Shown: one piece after another, positions 35,429-44,429 of the stretch | How positions within the stretch are numbered: the first letter of the stretch is position 1 | How the letters are laid out: each line of letters begins with the position of its first letter | Assembly (NCBI RefSeq): GCF_011516635.5 | Contig: NZ_CP096255.1 | Location: forward strand, 8,691,501-8,755,500 | Length of the DNA stretch: 64,000 nucleotides | Reading direction: 5' to 3' | DNA from: Bradyrhizobium barranii subsp. apii | GTDB lineage: Bacteria; Pseudomonadota; Alphaproteobacteria; Rhizobiales; Xanthobacteraceae | Position numbers and translations under genes: made by a program | Notes under the pieces: model-generated | The model's input: the letters and a program-made list of their open reading frames with translations, nothing else | Database searches by the model: none | What the model was told of the DNA's origin: nothing

Positions 35429-35784
35429 GGAGGCGCGCGCGGCCGACCGGGATCGACGGCGTTTTGTCGCAGATTGTTGCCGGCCGTGAGCTCGCACGTT
35501 CATGCGCCGCTATTCTCCTGTCGTTGCAGGCATTTCCGGCGGCCGACGCCGGCCGATCAAAGGCTGCTCGCGCTAACGGTTAGAATTCGCTACTACACAA
35601 CCATAGATTTTTCGTCTATTTTCCTGGCCGCGGCCATTGGGGAGCGTCCTCGGCAGAAGTCCGAGTGACCCAGGATGCCGGCTCTCAGAGCGAGCCGGTG
35701 GATGAGAGCAAGATCAATCCGGCGGAGCCGCCTGCCCGTTCTCTCGGCCGGCCGGCGCCGCAGTCAAGCGACAAGGAGAGCGGC

Positions 35785-37317
35785 ATGCTGGTTCGACAGA
35801 ACGTGTGGGAGCTTGGCGGCGACTGGGCGGATCCGATTCTCTGGTACGCGCGCGCGGTTGGCACATTGAGGCCGAAGCCGCTCAACGATCGAACCAGCTG
35901 GCGCTTCTGGGCCGGCATGCACGGCTATCATCAGGGCCTGTGGGAGTTCTACGGCTACAAGGCGCCCACCGAGCAGGTTCCTGCCCAGGCCGACTTCGAC
36001 GAGTTCTGGCAGCAATGTCAGCACGGCAGCTGGTATTTTCTGCCGTGGCACCGCGGCTATCTGATCGGGTTTGAGAAGCTCATTCGTTCGACCGTCGTGA
36101 CGCTCGGCGGGCCGCCTGACTGGACCCTGCCCTACTGGAACTACATCAAACCCGGTCAGGATGGCTTGCCGCCGGCATTCGGCAGCCCGGACTGGCCGGA
36201 CGGCACAGGCAACAATCCCCTCTTCATTGAACAGCGGTGGGGACCCGGCGATCCCTCGCAGCCCGGCAAGGTCTTCGTCCCGCTCGACGCCGTGAACCTG
36301 GACGCGATGGACGTTCACGAGTTCACCGGTGTGGCAAGTGGCGGCGACCGCGGCTTCGGTGGCATCGACACCGGCTTCGAGCACGGCGGCACCAAGCATG
36401 GCGACATCGAAAGTCAACCGCACGACCAGGTTCACGGCCTTGTCGGCGGCGAGAAGATGTTCCCGGAGGCGAGCACGAGGCCACTGCCGGGACTGATGTC
36501 GTCACCGGTGACGGCCGGTCTGGATCCCATCTTCTGGCTGCACCACGCGAATATCGATCGGCTGTGGCAAAGCTGGAGGCAGAGCGATTCCCAAAACACG
36601 GATCCGGAAGAAGCCAGTTGGAAGAAGGGACCTGCCAGCCTCGGCCAGCACAAATTTGTCGTTCCTCTCCCCGACGGCTCGCCGTGGGAGTACACGCCGG
36701 AACAGATGTCGGACTTTGCCGGGGTGGGCTATACTTACAGCGATTTCTCGCCGGCAGGCGCGCCATTGGCGGCCGTCGCCGGCAGGACAGCGACATCATC
36801 CGGAGCGGTCGCGATGGCGAGATCGACTGGAGCAACAGTTGAGGTGCTTGGCGCCAATGCCCAATCGCTTCCCGTCGCAGGGAAAGGTGCCGAGACCTCC
36901 GTGCAACTCGATGCGCGTACGCATACGAAAGTTGCCGCCAGGCTGGCTGCGGGCCCCGCGCCCGGGGCGCGCGCGGAGCAGGTCTTTCTCAATCTGGAGA
37001 ATGTGCGCGGATATTCCGACGCCACCGTGCTGCAGGTGTATCTGCAGTTTGCGGGGAAGGACGGCGCGCCGTCCTTCGAGCGGCAGGTCGGGAGCATCGG
37101 GCTGTTCGGCATCACCAAGGCGACGGAGAGCGATACCGGGCATGCGAGAGACGGCTTGTCGTACGCGCTGAACATCACCAAGCCCTATTCGGAGTTCGCC
37201 GGTTCGGGCACTGCCGATCTCGCAAAGGTCGGCGTTCGTCTCCAGGCCGTCGCGCCGGTGCAGCAGTCGGCCGACGTGAGTGTCGGCCGCATCAGCATCG
37301 TCCGACAGGGCGATTGA
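35785..37317 (+). CDS. Tyrosinase-family dicopper oxidase
   Basis: A 510-residue type-3 copper protein. CuA ligands lie in MHGYHQG, CQHGSWYFLPWHRGYL (the HxxxFxxWHR-type site with a Cys before the second His, as in thioether-linked tyrosinases), and CuB ligands in PHDQVHGLVGG and GLDPIFWLHHANIDRLWQSW. A C-terminal beta-sandwich domain of about 140 residues (FLNLENVRGYSDATVLQVYLQF) resembles the shielding domain of plant polyphenol oxidases. I prefer the ATG at 35785, which has AAGGAG 6 bases upstream, over the in-frame GTG at 35665 that would add 40 disordered residues. It probably oxidises phenols; no signal peptide. Next to a DUF2182 protein. Confidence 0.9.
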   Translation: MLVRQNVWELGGDWADPILWYARAVGTLRPKPLNDRTSWRFWAGMHGYHQGLWEFYGYKAPTEQVPAQADFDEFWQQCQHGSWYFLPWHRGYLIGFEKLIRSTVVTLGGPPDWTLPYWNYIKPGQDGLPPAFGSPDWPDGTGNNPLFIEQRWGPGDPSQPGKVFVPLDAVNLDAMDVHEFTGVASGGDRGFGGIDTGFEHGGTKHGDIESQPHDQVHGLVGGEKMFPEASTRPLPGLMSSPVTAGLDPIFWLHHANIDRLWQSWRQSDSQNTDPEEASWKKGPASLGQHKFVVPLPDGSPWEYTPEQMSDFAGVGYTYSDFSPAGAPLAAVAGRTATSSGAVAMARSTGATVEVLGANAQSLPVAGKGAETSVQLDARTHTKVAARLAAGPAPGARAEQVFLNLENVRGYSDATVLQVYLQFAGKDGAPSFERQVGSIGLFGITKATESDTGHARDGLSYALNITKPYSEFAGSGTADLAKVGVRLQAVAPVQQSADVSVGRISIVRQGD

Positions 37318-37326
37318 CGGCCGCTC

Positions 37327-38106
37327 ATGACGCCCGCGGCCTACGAGCGTCTGCAAATCCGTATTCCGCTCACCGTCGCGGCAGCCGCCGCGTGGGCGGC
37401 CGTCGTGGCGTTGTCGGACCAGCGCAGGCTCGTCGCCTTCTGCAACAGCGATGTCTGGCCGGCACTGTCGCTCGATCAGCTCGCCCTTGCCATGACGTTC
37501 TATTCGCCGACAACACTCGCCGGCGAATGGATGCTGATGGTCGCGGCGATGATGACGCCGATGCTCGCGGGCGCTCTTGGGCACGTGCGTGCGCGAAGCC
37601 TGCCGCGTCGACGCATGCGGTCGATGGCGCTCTTCATGATCGGATACTGGGCCATCTGGGCGGCCTGTGGCGTTCCCATCGTGCTGGCCGTGCTGGCGCT
37701 GCAACTGATGCAATCATCATCGATCGTCACGATCGCATTGGCGGGATCGCTCGTCCTGGTCTGGCAATTCTCCCCCGTGAAACAGATTTGCCTGAACCAC
37801 TGCCACGACCAGCCGCCGCTGGCGGCGTATGGGATCAGGGCCGACCTGGCTGCTCTCGGATATGGCGTCACCCAGGGTATCTGGTGTTGCGGAGCCTGCT
37901 GGGCGCTGATGCTCGTTCCGTTGGCGACGCAAGGCGGCCATTTGCCGGCGATGGCCGCGACCAGTGCATTCCTGATCGCCGAGCGCCTGGACAAACCGCG
38001 GCGCCCGGCCTGGGAGGTACGATGGCCATCGACCGCTGCCAGGCTGCTATGGTTCAGGCTTGGCCTTTGGCGACGCTCGGAGAGCGCCGGAGTGAAGGCA
38101 ACCTGA
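37327..38106 (+). CDS. DUF2182 integral membrane protein, likely metal handling
   Basis: A 259-residue membrane protein with about six helices. WQFSPVKQICLNHCHDQPP is the diagnostic motif of DUF2182 (predicted metal-binding membrane proteins), and the Met-rich MLMVAAMMTPMLAGALG helix and CCGACWALM helix carry further potential copper ligands. It starts 10 bases after the tyrosinase stop, so it is almost certainly co-transcribed. Delivery of copper to the tyrosinase is a reasonable inference, since a soluble chaperone is not encoded nearby. Confidence 0.85.
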   Translation: MTPAAYERLQIRIPLTVAAAAAWAAVVALSDQRRLVAFCNSDVWPALSLDQLALAMTFYSPTTLAGEWMLMVAAMMTPMLAGALGHVRARSLPRRRMRSMALFMIGYWAIWAACGVPIVLAVLALQLMQSSSIVTIALAGSLVLVWQFSPVKQICLNHCHDQPPLAAYGIRADLAALGYGVTQGIWCCGACWALMLVPLATQGGHLPAMAATSAFLIAERLDKPRRPAWEVRWPSTAARLLWFRLGLWRRSESAGVKAT

Positions 38107-38294
38107 TCGGTGCCGACGGCACGCGCGACGACGCGATTCCCGCAGGCAACCGGGCAAACTTTGCCGGCGACACCGCCGCACCGGCAATTTTTTCAAGCCG
38201 CCGATGAGCGCCAGCCCGGAAACATCGGGAAATCGAACGAAAGGATTTGGCACGCACGTTGCTTGCCCTTCGCGATCGTCTCGAGGGGCCGAAC

Positions 38295-38648
38295 ATGCAA
38301 GTCACGCCAGGAGCATCAATCTTCGGCTACCAGCCTGCAAAAGCCGGCTCAGCGACCGGTGCATCGAAGCCGCCGGTGACCGATAATGGTGGGCCCTCGC
38401 AAGCAAGCGAAGATGGCGCATCGGGCGACAGCAGCGTCGTGCAGGAATTCCTGAAATACGCGAAGATGAATCCCTTCGACCGTATGCGGGCTGCCATTCT
38501 GAAGAGCATGAATCTCAGCGAGGCCGACCTCGCCAACATGACCCCGGACCAGAAGGCGGCGGTGGAGCAGAAGATCCGGGACGCCATCGAAAAGCAGCTG
38601 GAGAAAAAGGGCCAGCAGCCCGGCAGCCTGGTCGACCAGTCCGCGTAA
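38295..38648 (+). CDS. Small hypothetical protein with helical C-terminus
   Basis: A 117-residue protein. The N-terminal half is low in complexity and rich in Gly, Ser and Pro; the C-terminal half has amphipathic helices around MNLSEADLANMTPDQKAAVEQKIRDAIEKQLE. I chose the ATG at 38295 (GAGGGG upstream) over 38247. I recognise similar small proteins in rhizobia but no named function. It is 77 bases from the end of the chorismate mutase gene on the opposite strand. Confidence 0.6.
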   Translation: MQVTPGASIFGYQPAKAGSATGASKPPVTDNGGPSQASEDGASGDSSVVQEFLKYAKMNPFDRMRAAILKSMNLSEADLANMTPDQKAAVEQKIRDAIEKQLEKKGQQPGSLVDQSA

Positions 38649-38725
38649 CGACCGCGCGTCACCAGTGGAATGTCGCGCCTTGTCCGGTCTCACCGTGAAA
38701 TGGGTCGTTGTAAAAGCGATCGTTC

Positions 38726-39037
38726 CTAGCAGGCTCCCGACTCGAACTTCACCACCTCATGATTGGTGATGACTTCTCGAACGACCAGGGCATGCAGCTT
38801 CCGGGTAAAATCCGGATCGAGCCCGCTCTGTGCGGCGAGGATGCGAAGCCGCTTCAATTGCGCCGCTTCGCGTCTGGGATCCCGGGATTCCAGTCCATGC
38901 CTGGCCTTGAGCTCTCCGATCGCATCAGTGCAGCGAAAGCGTTCTGCGAGCAGGTGCACCATCGCCGCATCCAGATTGTCGATGCTGCGGCGCAGCCTGG
39001 CGAGATCGCCGGCAAACTCCTGGTCATCATCCGTCAT
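38726..39037 (-). CDS. Chorismate mutase, AroQ type
   Basis: A 103-residue all-helical protein of the AroQ class: LARLRRSIDNLDAAMVHLLAERFRCTDAIGELKA with the first Arg and the catalytic Lys, then RDPRREAAQLKRLRILAAQSGLD. It converts chorismate to prephenate in aromatic amino acid synthesis, or serves in salicylate and related pathways. Its start (ATG at 39037) overlaps the stop of ureG (ATGA), so it is translationally coupled to the urease operon, an odd partnership that I cannot explain metabolically. No obvious terminator follows. Confidence 0.85.
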   Translation of the reverse strand: MTDDDQEFAGDLARLRRSIDNLDAAMVHLLAERFRCTDAIGELKARHGLESRDPRREAAQLKRLRILAAQSGLDPDFTRKLHALVVREVITNHEVVKFESGAC

Positions 39038-39723
39038 CGATCGGCACCTCCAGACAGCGTCGCGGCGGACAACCCGCCCTTCTGCAGAATGAAGCCCGCG
39101 ATCTCGTCGACACCTTGGCCACTCTTCAGATTGGAGAGGATGAACGGTCGCGCACCTCGCATCCGCCGCGCGTCCGCTTCCATGATCTCCAGATTCGCGC
39201 CCACCATGGGAGCCAGGTCGATCTTGTTGATCACCAGCAGATCGGAACGCATGATCCCCGGCCCTCCCTTGCGCGGGATCTTCTCTCCTGCGGCGACGTC
39301 GATCACGTAGACGGTCAGATCCGCAAGCTCCGGGCTGAAGGTGGCGGCGAGATTGTCGCCACCCGACTCGACGAAGCAAAGCTCCGCGTCCGGAAATTTC
39401 AGGTTCATGTCGTGGATCGCCGCCAGGTTCATCGAGGCGTCCTCCCGTATGGCCGTGTGCGGACAGCCACCCGTTTCCACCCCCATGATGCGCTCTGCCG
39501 CCAATGCCTGCGCACGGGTCAGAATGAGCTGATCCTCCTTGGTGTAGATGTCGTTGGTGATGACGTAGATCTCGTAGAAATCGCGCAGGTGCTTGCACAG
39601 CGCCTCGACCAGCGCCGTCTTTCCGGAACCGACCGGACCGCCGATGCCGACGCGCAGTGGCCCGTTGGTTGCCGCAATGCCAGGTGTGCGGAGACACCTG
39701 CTCTCGCGTTCAATCGTCTTCAT
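39034..39723 (-). CDS. ureG: Urease accessory GTPase UreG
   Basis: A 229-residue SIMIBI GTPase. P-loop GGPVGSGKTALVEALC, nickel-binding CPH in ETGGCPHTAIRED, ESGGDNLAATFSPELAD, and the base-binding NKIDLAP. It supplies GTP-driven energy and nickel for urease maturation with UreD and UreF. Residues 1 to 20 are a variable N-terminus. It overlaps ureF by 4 bases (ATGA). Confidence 0.98.
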   Translation of the reverse strand: MKTIERESRCLRTPGIAATNGPLRVGIGGPVGSGKTALVEALCKHLRDFYEIYVITNDIYTKEDQLILTRAQALAAERIMGVETGGCPHTAIREDASMNLAAIHDMNLKFPDAELCFVESGGDNLAATFSPELADLTVYVIDVAAGEKIPRKGGPGIMRSDLLVINKIDLAPMVGANLEIMEADARRMRGARPFILSNLKSGQGVDEIAGFILQKGGLSAATLSGGADR

Positions 39724-40418
39724 GAGCGAAACAACCTCGTATATTGGAGCTCGTGTGCGATGGACGCGAGCTCAACCATCAGGCCCGCCGAACCGAGATC
39801 GTCGACCGTCTCGCGGCTTGCGATTTCACTGCGCGACAGGATCGGCAGCTCGAGCGCCGCGATGGCGAGCTGACCATCGGTCTGACCGAGAGGCACCAAT
39901 CGCACGCCCGCGCTCACCAGATTGGCGACATAGCTGTGCAGGAATGCCGGCAGCGCGATTTCGACGGCAATCCGTTCGCGCGCCGCCCGCGCTCCGAGCA
40001 GGACAGCCAGCACCGGCGGGCATTTCGGGTCGGAGAACATGTCCAGAATTCGATCCGGCCAGACACTGCGAAGGGTCGTAAGGCACGCCGACGATTGCTG
40101 TGCGGATTCGAGCACGAATTCGGATGTGCCGCGGGAAGCGGCTGCGAGTTCGGCCAGCTCCGGGAGCTGGTCCTCGGCGCCCTCGGCCACGCATCGGTAG
40201 GCTTCGCTGAAGAAGATGGCTTCGTTTCGGCCGGAGCCGTAGCAAAGGTCGGCCTCGAGCCAATCGATCAGGCTGCGCCGATCGGAGACATGGCCGGCCT
40301 CCACGGCCCACTCCAGTCCGTGCGAGTAGCTGTAGGCCCCGTTCGGGAACGACGGCGAGAGCCAGCTCTGCAGCCTCAGGAACGCCAGCGCCTGCTGTCC
40401 ATAACTCTGATCTGTCAT
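39720..40418 (-). CDS. ureF: Urease accessory protein UreF
   Basis: A 232-residue all-helical protein (LQSWLSPSFPNGAYSYSHGLEWAVEAG at the N-terminus is the UreF hallmark). Forms a complex with UreD and UreG on the urease apoenzyme and acts as activator of the UreG GTPase. Starts only 23 bases after the ureC stop, which leaves no space for a ureE gene. Confidence 0.97.
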   Translation of the reverse strand: MTDQSYGQQALAFLRLQSWLSPSFPNGAYSYSHGLEWAVEAGHVSDRRSLIDWLEADLCYGSGRNEAIFFSEAYRCVAEGAEDQLPELAELAAASRGTSEFVLESAQQSSACLTTLRSVWPDRILDMFSDPKCPPVLAVLLGARAARERIAVEIALPAFLHSYVANLVSAGVRLVPLGQTDGQLAIAALELPILSRSEIASRETVDDLGSAGLMVELASIAHELQYTRLFRS

Positions 40419-40441
40419 CGCACCACCATGCCGGCAACGCG

Positions 40442-42145
40442 TCAGTACATGAAATAGCGCTGCGCCATCGGGACCACATTCACCGGCGGACAGGTGAGGA
40501 GACGTCCGTCGGCTCGCACCTCGTAGGTTTCGGGATCGACCTCCATGCGGGGCAGCGCGTCGTTGAGGATCATGGAATGCTTGCCGATCGATCGCGTGTT
40601 CGAGACCGGCAGGAGTTGCTTGGCCAGGCCCAATTGTCTCGTCGTTTCGAGCGAGGCCTGACTGACGAAGGTCACGGAATTTCTGCCGGGAGAACGGCCG
40701 AAGGCACCGAACATCGGCCGGTAATATTCCGGCTGAGGCGTCGGGATCGACGCATTGGGGTCGCCCATGATCGCGGCGACGATCATGCCGGATTTCAGGA
40801 CCATGTCGGGCTTGATCCCGAAGAACGCCGGATCCCAGACGACGATGTCCGCGAGCTTTCCGACCTCGACCGAACCGACATGGCGTGACATTCCCTGCAC
40901 GATGGCCGGATTGATCGTGTATTTCGCGACGTAGCGCCGAGCCCTGAAATTGTCGTTCTGCCCGGTCTCCTCCGGCAACCGCCCGAACTGCTTTTTCATC
41001 TTGTCGGCGGTCTGCCACGTCCGTGTGATCACCTCGCCGACGCGCCCCATCGCCTGGCTATCCGACGACACGATCGAGAAAGCGCCGAGATCGTGCAGGA
41101 TGTCCTCTGCGGCGATCGTCTCCTTTCGGATGCGGCTCTCCGCGAAGGCGACATCCTCCGGGATGCGGCGATCCAGATGGTGGGTCACCATCAGCATGTC
41201 GAGTGCTTCGTCGAGCGTATTCGCGGTGTAGGGACGCGTGGGATTTGTCGAGGCTGGAATGACGTTGCTCTCGCCGCAGACCTTGATGATGTCAGGCGCG
41301 TGCCCGCCGCCGGCCCCTTCCGTGTGGGCCGCATGGGTCGTCCTGCCCTTGAACGCGGCGATTGTGCGCTCGACAAACCCGCCTTCGTTCAGGGAATCGG
41401 TGTGGATCATGACCTGCACGTCCATGTCGTCGGCGACAGAGAGACAGCAGTCGATCGATGCGGGCGTTGCGCCCCAGTCTTCGTGCAGCTTCAGGCCGCA
41501 CGCGCCGGCTTCGATCTGCTCGACCAGGCCCGCGGGTAGGCTCGCATTGCCCTTGCCGAAAATGCCGAAGTTCATCGGGAACCCATCCAGCGCCTCGAGC
41601 ATCCGATGGATGTGCCATGGCCCCGGCGTACAGGTCGTCGCCGTCGTCCCTGCGGCGGGTCCGGTCCCACCACCCATCATGGTCGTGACGCCCGAGAAGA
41701 GCGCCTCGTCGATCTGCTGCGGGCAGATGAAATGAATGTGCGTATCCATTCCGCCAGCGGTGATGATCTTGCCCTCGCCCGCGATGATTTCCGTCCCCGG
41801 CCCAATGATGATCGAGATACCCGGCTGTATGTCGGGGTTGCCCGCCTTGCCGATGGCGGCAATGAGCCCGTCCCTGATCGCGATGTCGGCCTTGACGATT
41901 CCCCAGTGATCGAGGATCAGCGCGTTGGTAATGACCGTATCGACCGCGCCCTGCGCGCGCGTGAGCTGCGATTGTCCCATGCCGTCGCGAATGACCTTGC
42001 CGCCGCCGAACTTGACCTCCTCGCCATAGATCGTGAGGTCCCTCTCGGGCTCGATGAACAGATCGGTATCCGCCAGGCGCACCTTGTCGCCGACCGTGGG
42101 GCCGAACATCTGCGCATAGGCCGCGCGGCTCATCGTGTGGGACAT
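40442..42145 (-). CDS. ureC: Urease alpha subunit
   Basis: A 567-residue catalytic subunit at standard length. The nickel-binding residues are visible: His pair in GGMDTHIHFICPQQ, carbamylated Lys in GLKLHEDWGATP, His in MIHTDSLNE and AHTEGAGGGHAPD, and Asp in SSDSQAMGRVGE. The flap Cys/His region MVTHHLDRRIPEDVAFAESRIR is intact. Hydrolyses urea to ammonia and carbamate. It follows ureB after 12 bases. Confidence 0.99.
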   Translation of the reverse strand: MSHTMSRAAYAQMFGPTVGDKVRLADTDLFIEPERDLTIYGEEVKFGGGKVIRDGMGQSQLTRAQGAVDTVITNALILDHWGIVKADIAIRDGLIAAIGKAGNPDIQPGISIIIGPGTEIIAGEGKIITAGGMDTHIHFICPQQIDEALFSGVTTMMGGGTGPAAGTTATTCTPGPWHIHRMLEALDGFPMNFGIFGKGNASLPAGLVEQIEAGACGLKLHEDWGATPASIDCCLSVADDMDVQVMIHTDSLNEGGFVERTIAAFKGRTTHAAHTEGAGGGHAPDIIKVCGESNVIPASTNPTRPYTANTLDEALDMLMVTHHLDRRIPEDVAFAESRIRKETIAAEDILHDLGAFSIVSSDSQAMGRVGEVITRTWQTADKMKKQFGRLPEETGQNDNFRARRYVAKYTINPAIVQGMSRHVGSVEVGKLADIVVWDPAFFGIKPDMVLKSGMIVAAIMGDPNASIPTPQPEYYRPMFGAFGRSPGRNSVTFVSQASLETTRQLGLAKQLLPVSNTRSIGKHSMILNDALPRMEVDPETYEVRADGRLLTCPPVNVVPMAQRYFMY

Positions 42146-42157
42146 GTCTTCCTCACC

Positions 42158-42496
42158 TTATTCGTTGGCGCCGGACGCACCGGTCGCCGATTCCAGAGGT
42201 CCCATCACGCCGCCGCTGAAGCCGTAGATGCGCCGCGCTCCGGCAAACGGAATCAATGAGACCTCGCGCGACTGACCCGGCTCGAACCGCACGGCCGTCC
42301 CGGCCGGGATATCGAGGCGGCATCCACGAGCGGCTGATCGATCGAACACGAGTGCGGCGTTCACTTCGGCGAAGTGATAATGGCTGCCCACCTGGACCGG
42401 CCGGTCGCCGGTGTTGGCTACGGCAATCGATGGTCCGGTCCTGTCCCCGTTCAGGACGATGTCGCCGTCAGCCGGAATGACCTCCCCGGGAATCAT
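42158..42496 (-). CDS. ureB: Urease beta subunit
   Basis: A 112-residue protein of the UreB fold (MIPGEVIPADGDIVLNGDRTG, then QVGSHYHFAEVNAALVFDR and AGTAVRFEPGQSREV). The ATG at 42496 overlaps the end of the hupE/ureJ gene by 4 bases. The last dozen residues are rich in Gly and Ser, a longer tail than usual. Confidence 0.97.
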   Translation of the reverse strand: MIPGEVIPADGDIVLNGDRTGPSIAVANTGDRPVQVGSHYHFAEVNAALVFDRSAARGCRLDIPAGTAVRFEPGQSREVSLIPFAGARRIYGFSGGVMGPLESATGASGANE

Positions 42497-43071
42497 GCCA
42501 CGCCTCCAAGCAGCAGCAGCCCGACGAGCCCGGCGCATACGCCCGCCGCGCGAAGCAAACTTCTTCTGGCCGCGTTTCCTCCTGAGAACCCGATGACCAT
42601 GCCGGTCAGGAGAAGAGCGGCGGTCGCCGTCGTGAAGCCGATCACGTAGGGAACAAGCATCGAGGCGGCGTCAGTTCCGTGGGCGTGACCATGGAAGAAC
42701 GCAAACAGGCCGACGGCCGCCGCGCCCAGCATGACGGGCATCCTGAATTCGAACGCAACGAACGCTCCCAGCGCCACCACCGAGAGGCTGATCGCCGCCT
42801 CCACAAATCCCAGCTCAAGTCCTGCGCTTGCCGCGGCGAAGCCGCCCAGCATCGCGATCAGGAAGGTTAGCGGCCACACGGCTCTCGCGGATCCGCCCAC
42901 GAGCGCGCTCCACGTTCCCACCAACGTAATCGCAATCAGATGATCGGCGCCGCTGAACGGATGGACGAGACCGGCGTCGAACGAGCTGCCCGCCCCCTGA
43001 ATGGGATGAGCGAAGGCCGGCGATGCAAGCAGGCTCAACGCGGCGACGCAAATCGCGATGATGCGCATCAT
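42493..43071 (-). CDS. ureJ: HupE/UreJ-family nickel permease
   Basis: A 192-residue membrane protein with a signal-like N-terminal helix (cleavage near AFAHP), then five or six helices. HPFSGADHLIAI carries the HPxxGxDH motif thought to bind nickel, and FAFFHGHAHGTD gives the second His cluster. The family imports nickel or cobalt. It lies within the urease operon between ureA and ureB, as in other rhizobia, and overlaps ureB by 4 bases. Confidence 0.93.
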   Translation of the reverse strand: MMRIIAICVAALSLLASPAFAHPIQGAGSSFDAGLVHPFSGADHLIAITLVGTWSALVGGSARAVWPLTFLIAMLGGFAAASAGLELGFVEAAISLSVVALGAFVAFEFRMPVMLGAAAVGLFAFFHGHAHGTDAASMLVPYVIGFTTATAALLLTGMVIGFSGGNAARRSLLRAAGVCAGLVGLLLLGGVA

Positions 43072-43077
43072 CGACTC

Positions 43078-43380
43078 CTATCGGATCGGGTTGTGCACCG
43101 GGACAAGCTTGGTCCCATCCGGAAACGTCGCCTCCACCTGGATCTCGCGGATCATTTCCGGGATGCCCTCCATGACCTGCTCGCGGCGCAGCAGCCGGCC
43201 GCCTTCGGACATCAGGTCCGCGACCGATCGTCCGTCGCGGGCGCCTTCCATGATGGCATCCGAAATCAATGCGATGCTTTCGGGATAATTCAGCTTGACG
43301 CCGCGCGCGAGCCGGCCGCGCGCAACGATCGCAGCGAGGGCTATCATCAGCTTGTCTCGTTCCCGTGGCGTCAGATTCAA
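43078..43380 (-). CDS. ureA: Urease gamma subunit, TTG start
   Basis: A 100-residue protein, the standard UreA length (LTPRERDKLMIALAAIVARGRLARGVKLNYPE at the N-terminus, EIQVEATFPDGTKLVPVHNPIR at the end). The start is the TTG at 43380, which has GGAGGA 5 bases upstream and matches family start positions; a longer frame beginning at 43419 would add 13 residues not found in relatives. It follows ureD after 26 bases. Confidence 0.97.
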   Translation of the reverse strand: MNLTPRERDKLMIALAAIVARGRLARGVKLNYPESIALISDAIMEGARDGRSVADLMSEGGRLLRREQVMEGIPEMIREIQVEATFPDGTKLVPVHNPIR

Positions 43381-43406
43381 GATGCTCCTCCCACTTGGCC
43401 GCGCAG

Positions 43407-44318
43407 CTAACAGGACCACATCTTCGGCACTCCGAAGGGACCGGATCCGAGTTCATCGTCGAGTTGATCGAGGAAGCGGCACAGACCTCGCCTGAGATCC
43501 ACGCTTGCAATCGCGGCGACCCGGACCACGATGATCGCGCCCACGATCGTGACGCCGCACGCGCATTCCAGGGACGCACCGATCTCGCGCAATCTCTCGA
43601 GCCGGGCCTCGAGACCCGGACCGAAATAGATCATCGTCGCGATCGCCTTCCAGTTCGAAAGCAGCGCCGTCTTCCGAAGCTGCAGGAGCGCCTGGTCTGA
43701 CGCGAGGAAGCCATCTGCCCACACCAGACGGCCGTCGACCCTGACGCGCCAACTGTCCAGGATATGTCCGGCCAGAACCTCCTCGCCGCTCTCGATGCGG
43801 CCAAGAACCAGCCATTCGAGGGCGATCAATTCGGTGCCCGAGCACACATCGATCTCGGTCTGTCGCGCGATGCGCGCCTGGTTGAAGACGATCGTCTCTT
43901 GCGGAAGCCACGCAAGCCGGGCATTTCCCTCCGCCCTTAACCGCGTCCGGATTCGGGCAGGCCGATCCAGCGCCCGATAGACCTTCTCCGCGGCCTGCGT
44001 GGTCACCGCGACCGACGCATTGCCTTGAGCGACCACCTCGATCCTGATCTCGTCGCCACCCGCGACACCGCCCGAGGTATTAATGAGGACCGCCTCCTTG
44101 CGCCGGCGATCGTCGACATTCGGGAAGGCAACGGCCATCGGAAACTTCTGATAGACGTCGATGATCTCCGTGCCGTTTGCGGCACCGGAGAACACCACGC
44201 GAGCTTCCCCGACAGCGCGCTGCAGATCGAATTTTCCCGTGGCGCCCTGCCCTTCGCCCGGATGGCCGGGATGAGCCGCGGATGTCCCGCGAGAGCGCTC
44301 GTGAATTGCTTCAAACAT
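43407..44318 (-). CDS. ureD: Urease accessory protein UreD
   Basis: A 303-residue protein. The middle region carries the UreD motifs (AVLINTSGGVAGGDEIRIEV, TTQAAEKVYRA, LPQETIVFNQAR). It forms the scaffold that with UreF and UreG inserts the nickel centre. It is the first gene of the operon; an AT-poor gap of 111 bases separates it from the propeller gene upstream. The first 28 residues look poorly conserved, so the start may be a little downstream. Confidence 0.95.
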   Translation of the reverse strand: MFEAIHERSRGTSAAHPGHPGEGQGATGKFDLQRAVGEARVVFSGAANGTEIIDVYQKFPMAVAFPNVDDRRRKEAVLINTSGGVAGGDEIRIEVVAQGNASVAVTTQAAEKVYRALDRPARIRTRLRAEGNARLAWLPQETIVFNQARIARQTEIDVCSGTELIALEWLVLGRIESGEEVLAGHILDSWRVRVDGRLVWADGFLASDQALLQLRKTALLSNWKAIATMIYFGPGLEARLERLREIGASLECACGVTIVGAIIVVRVAAIASVDLRRGLCRFLDQLDDELGSGPFGVPKMWSC

Positions 44319-44429
44319 CCGTCTCGGGGCTCATGATGGACCGTGTGTGTCTCGCATATCGGCGAGGGAGAGGCCGGGCGCGGAACGGCAATGCCGGCCA
44401 CGCCCGGACCTCATGTCGCGAAACCGGGA

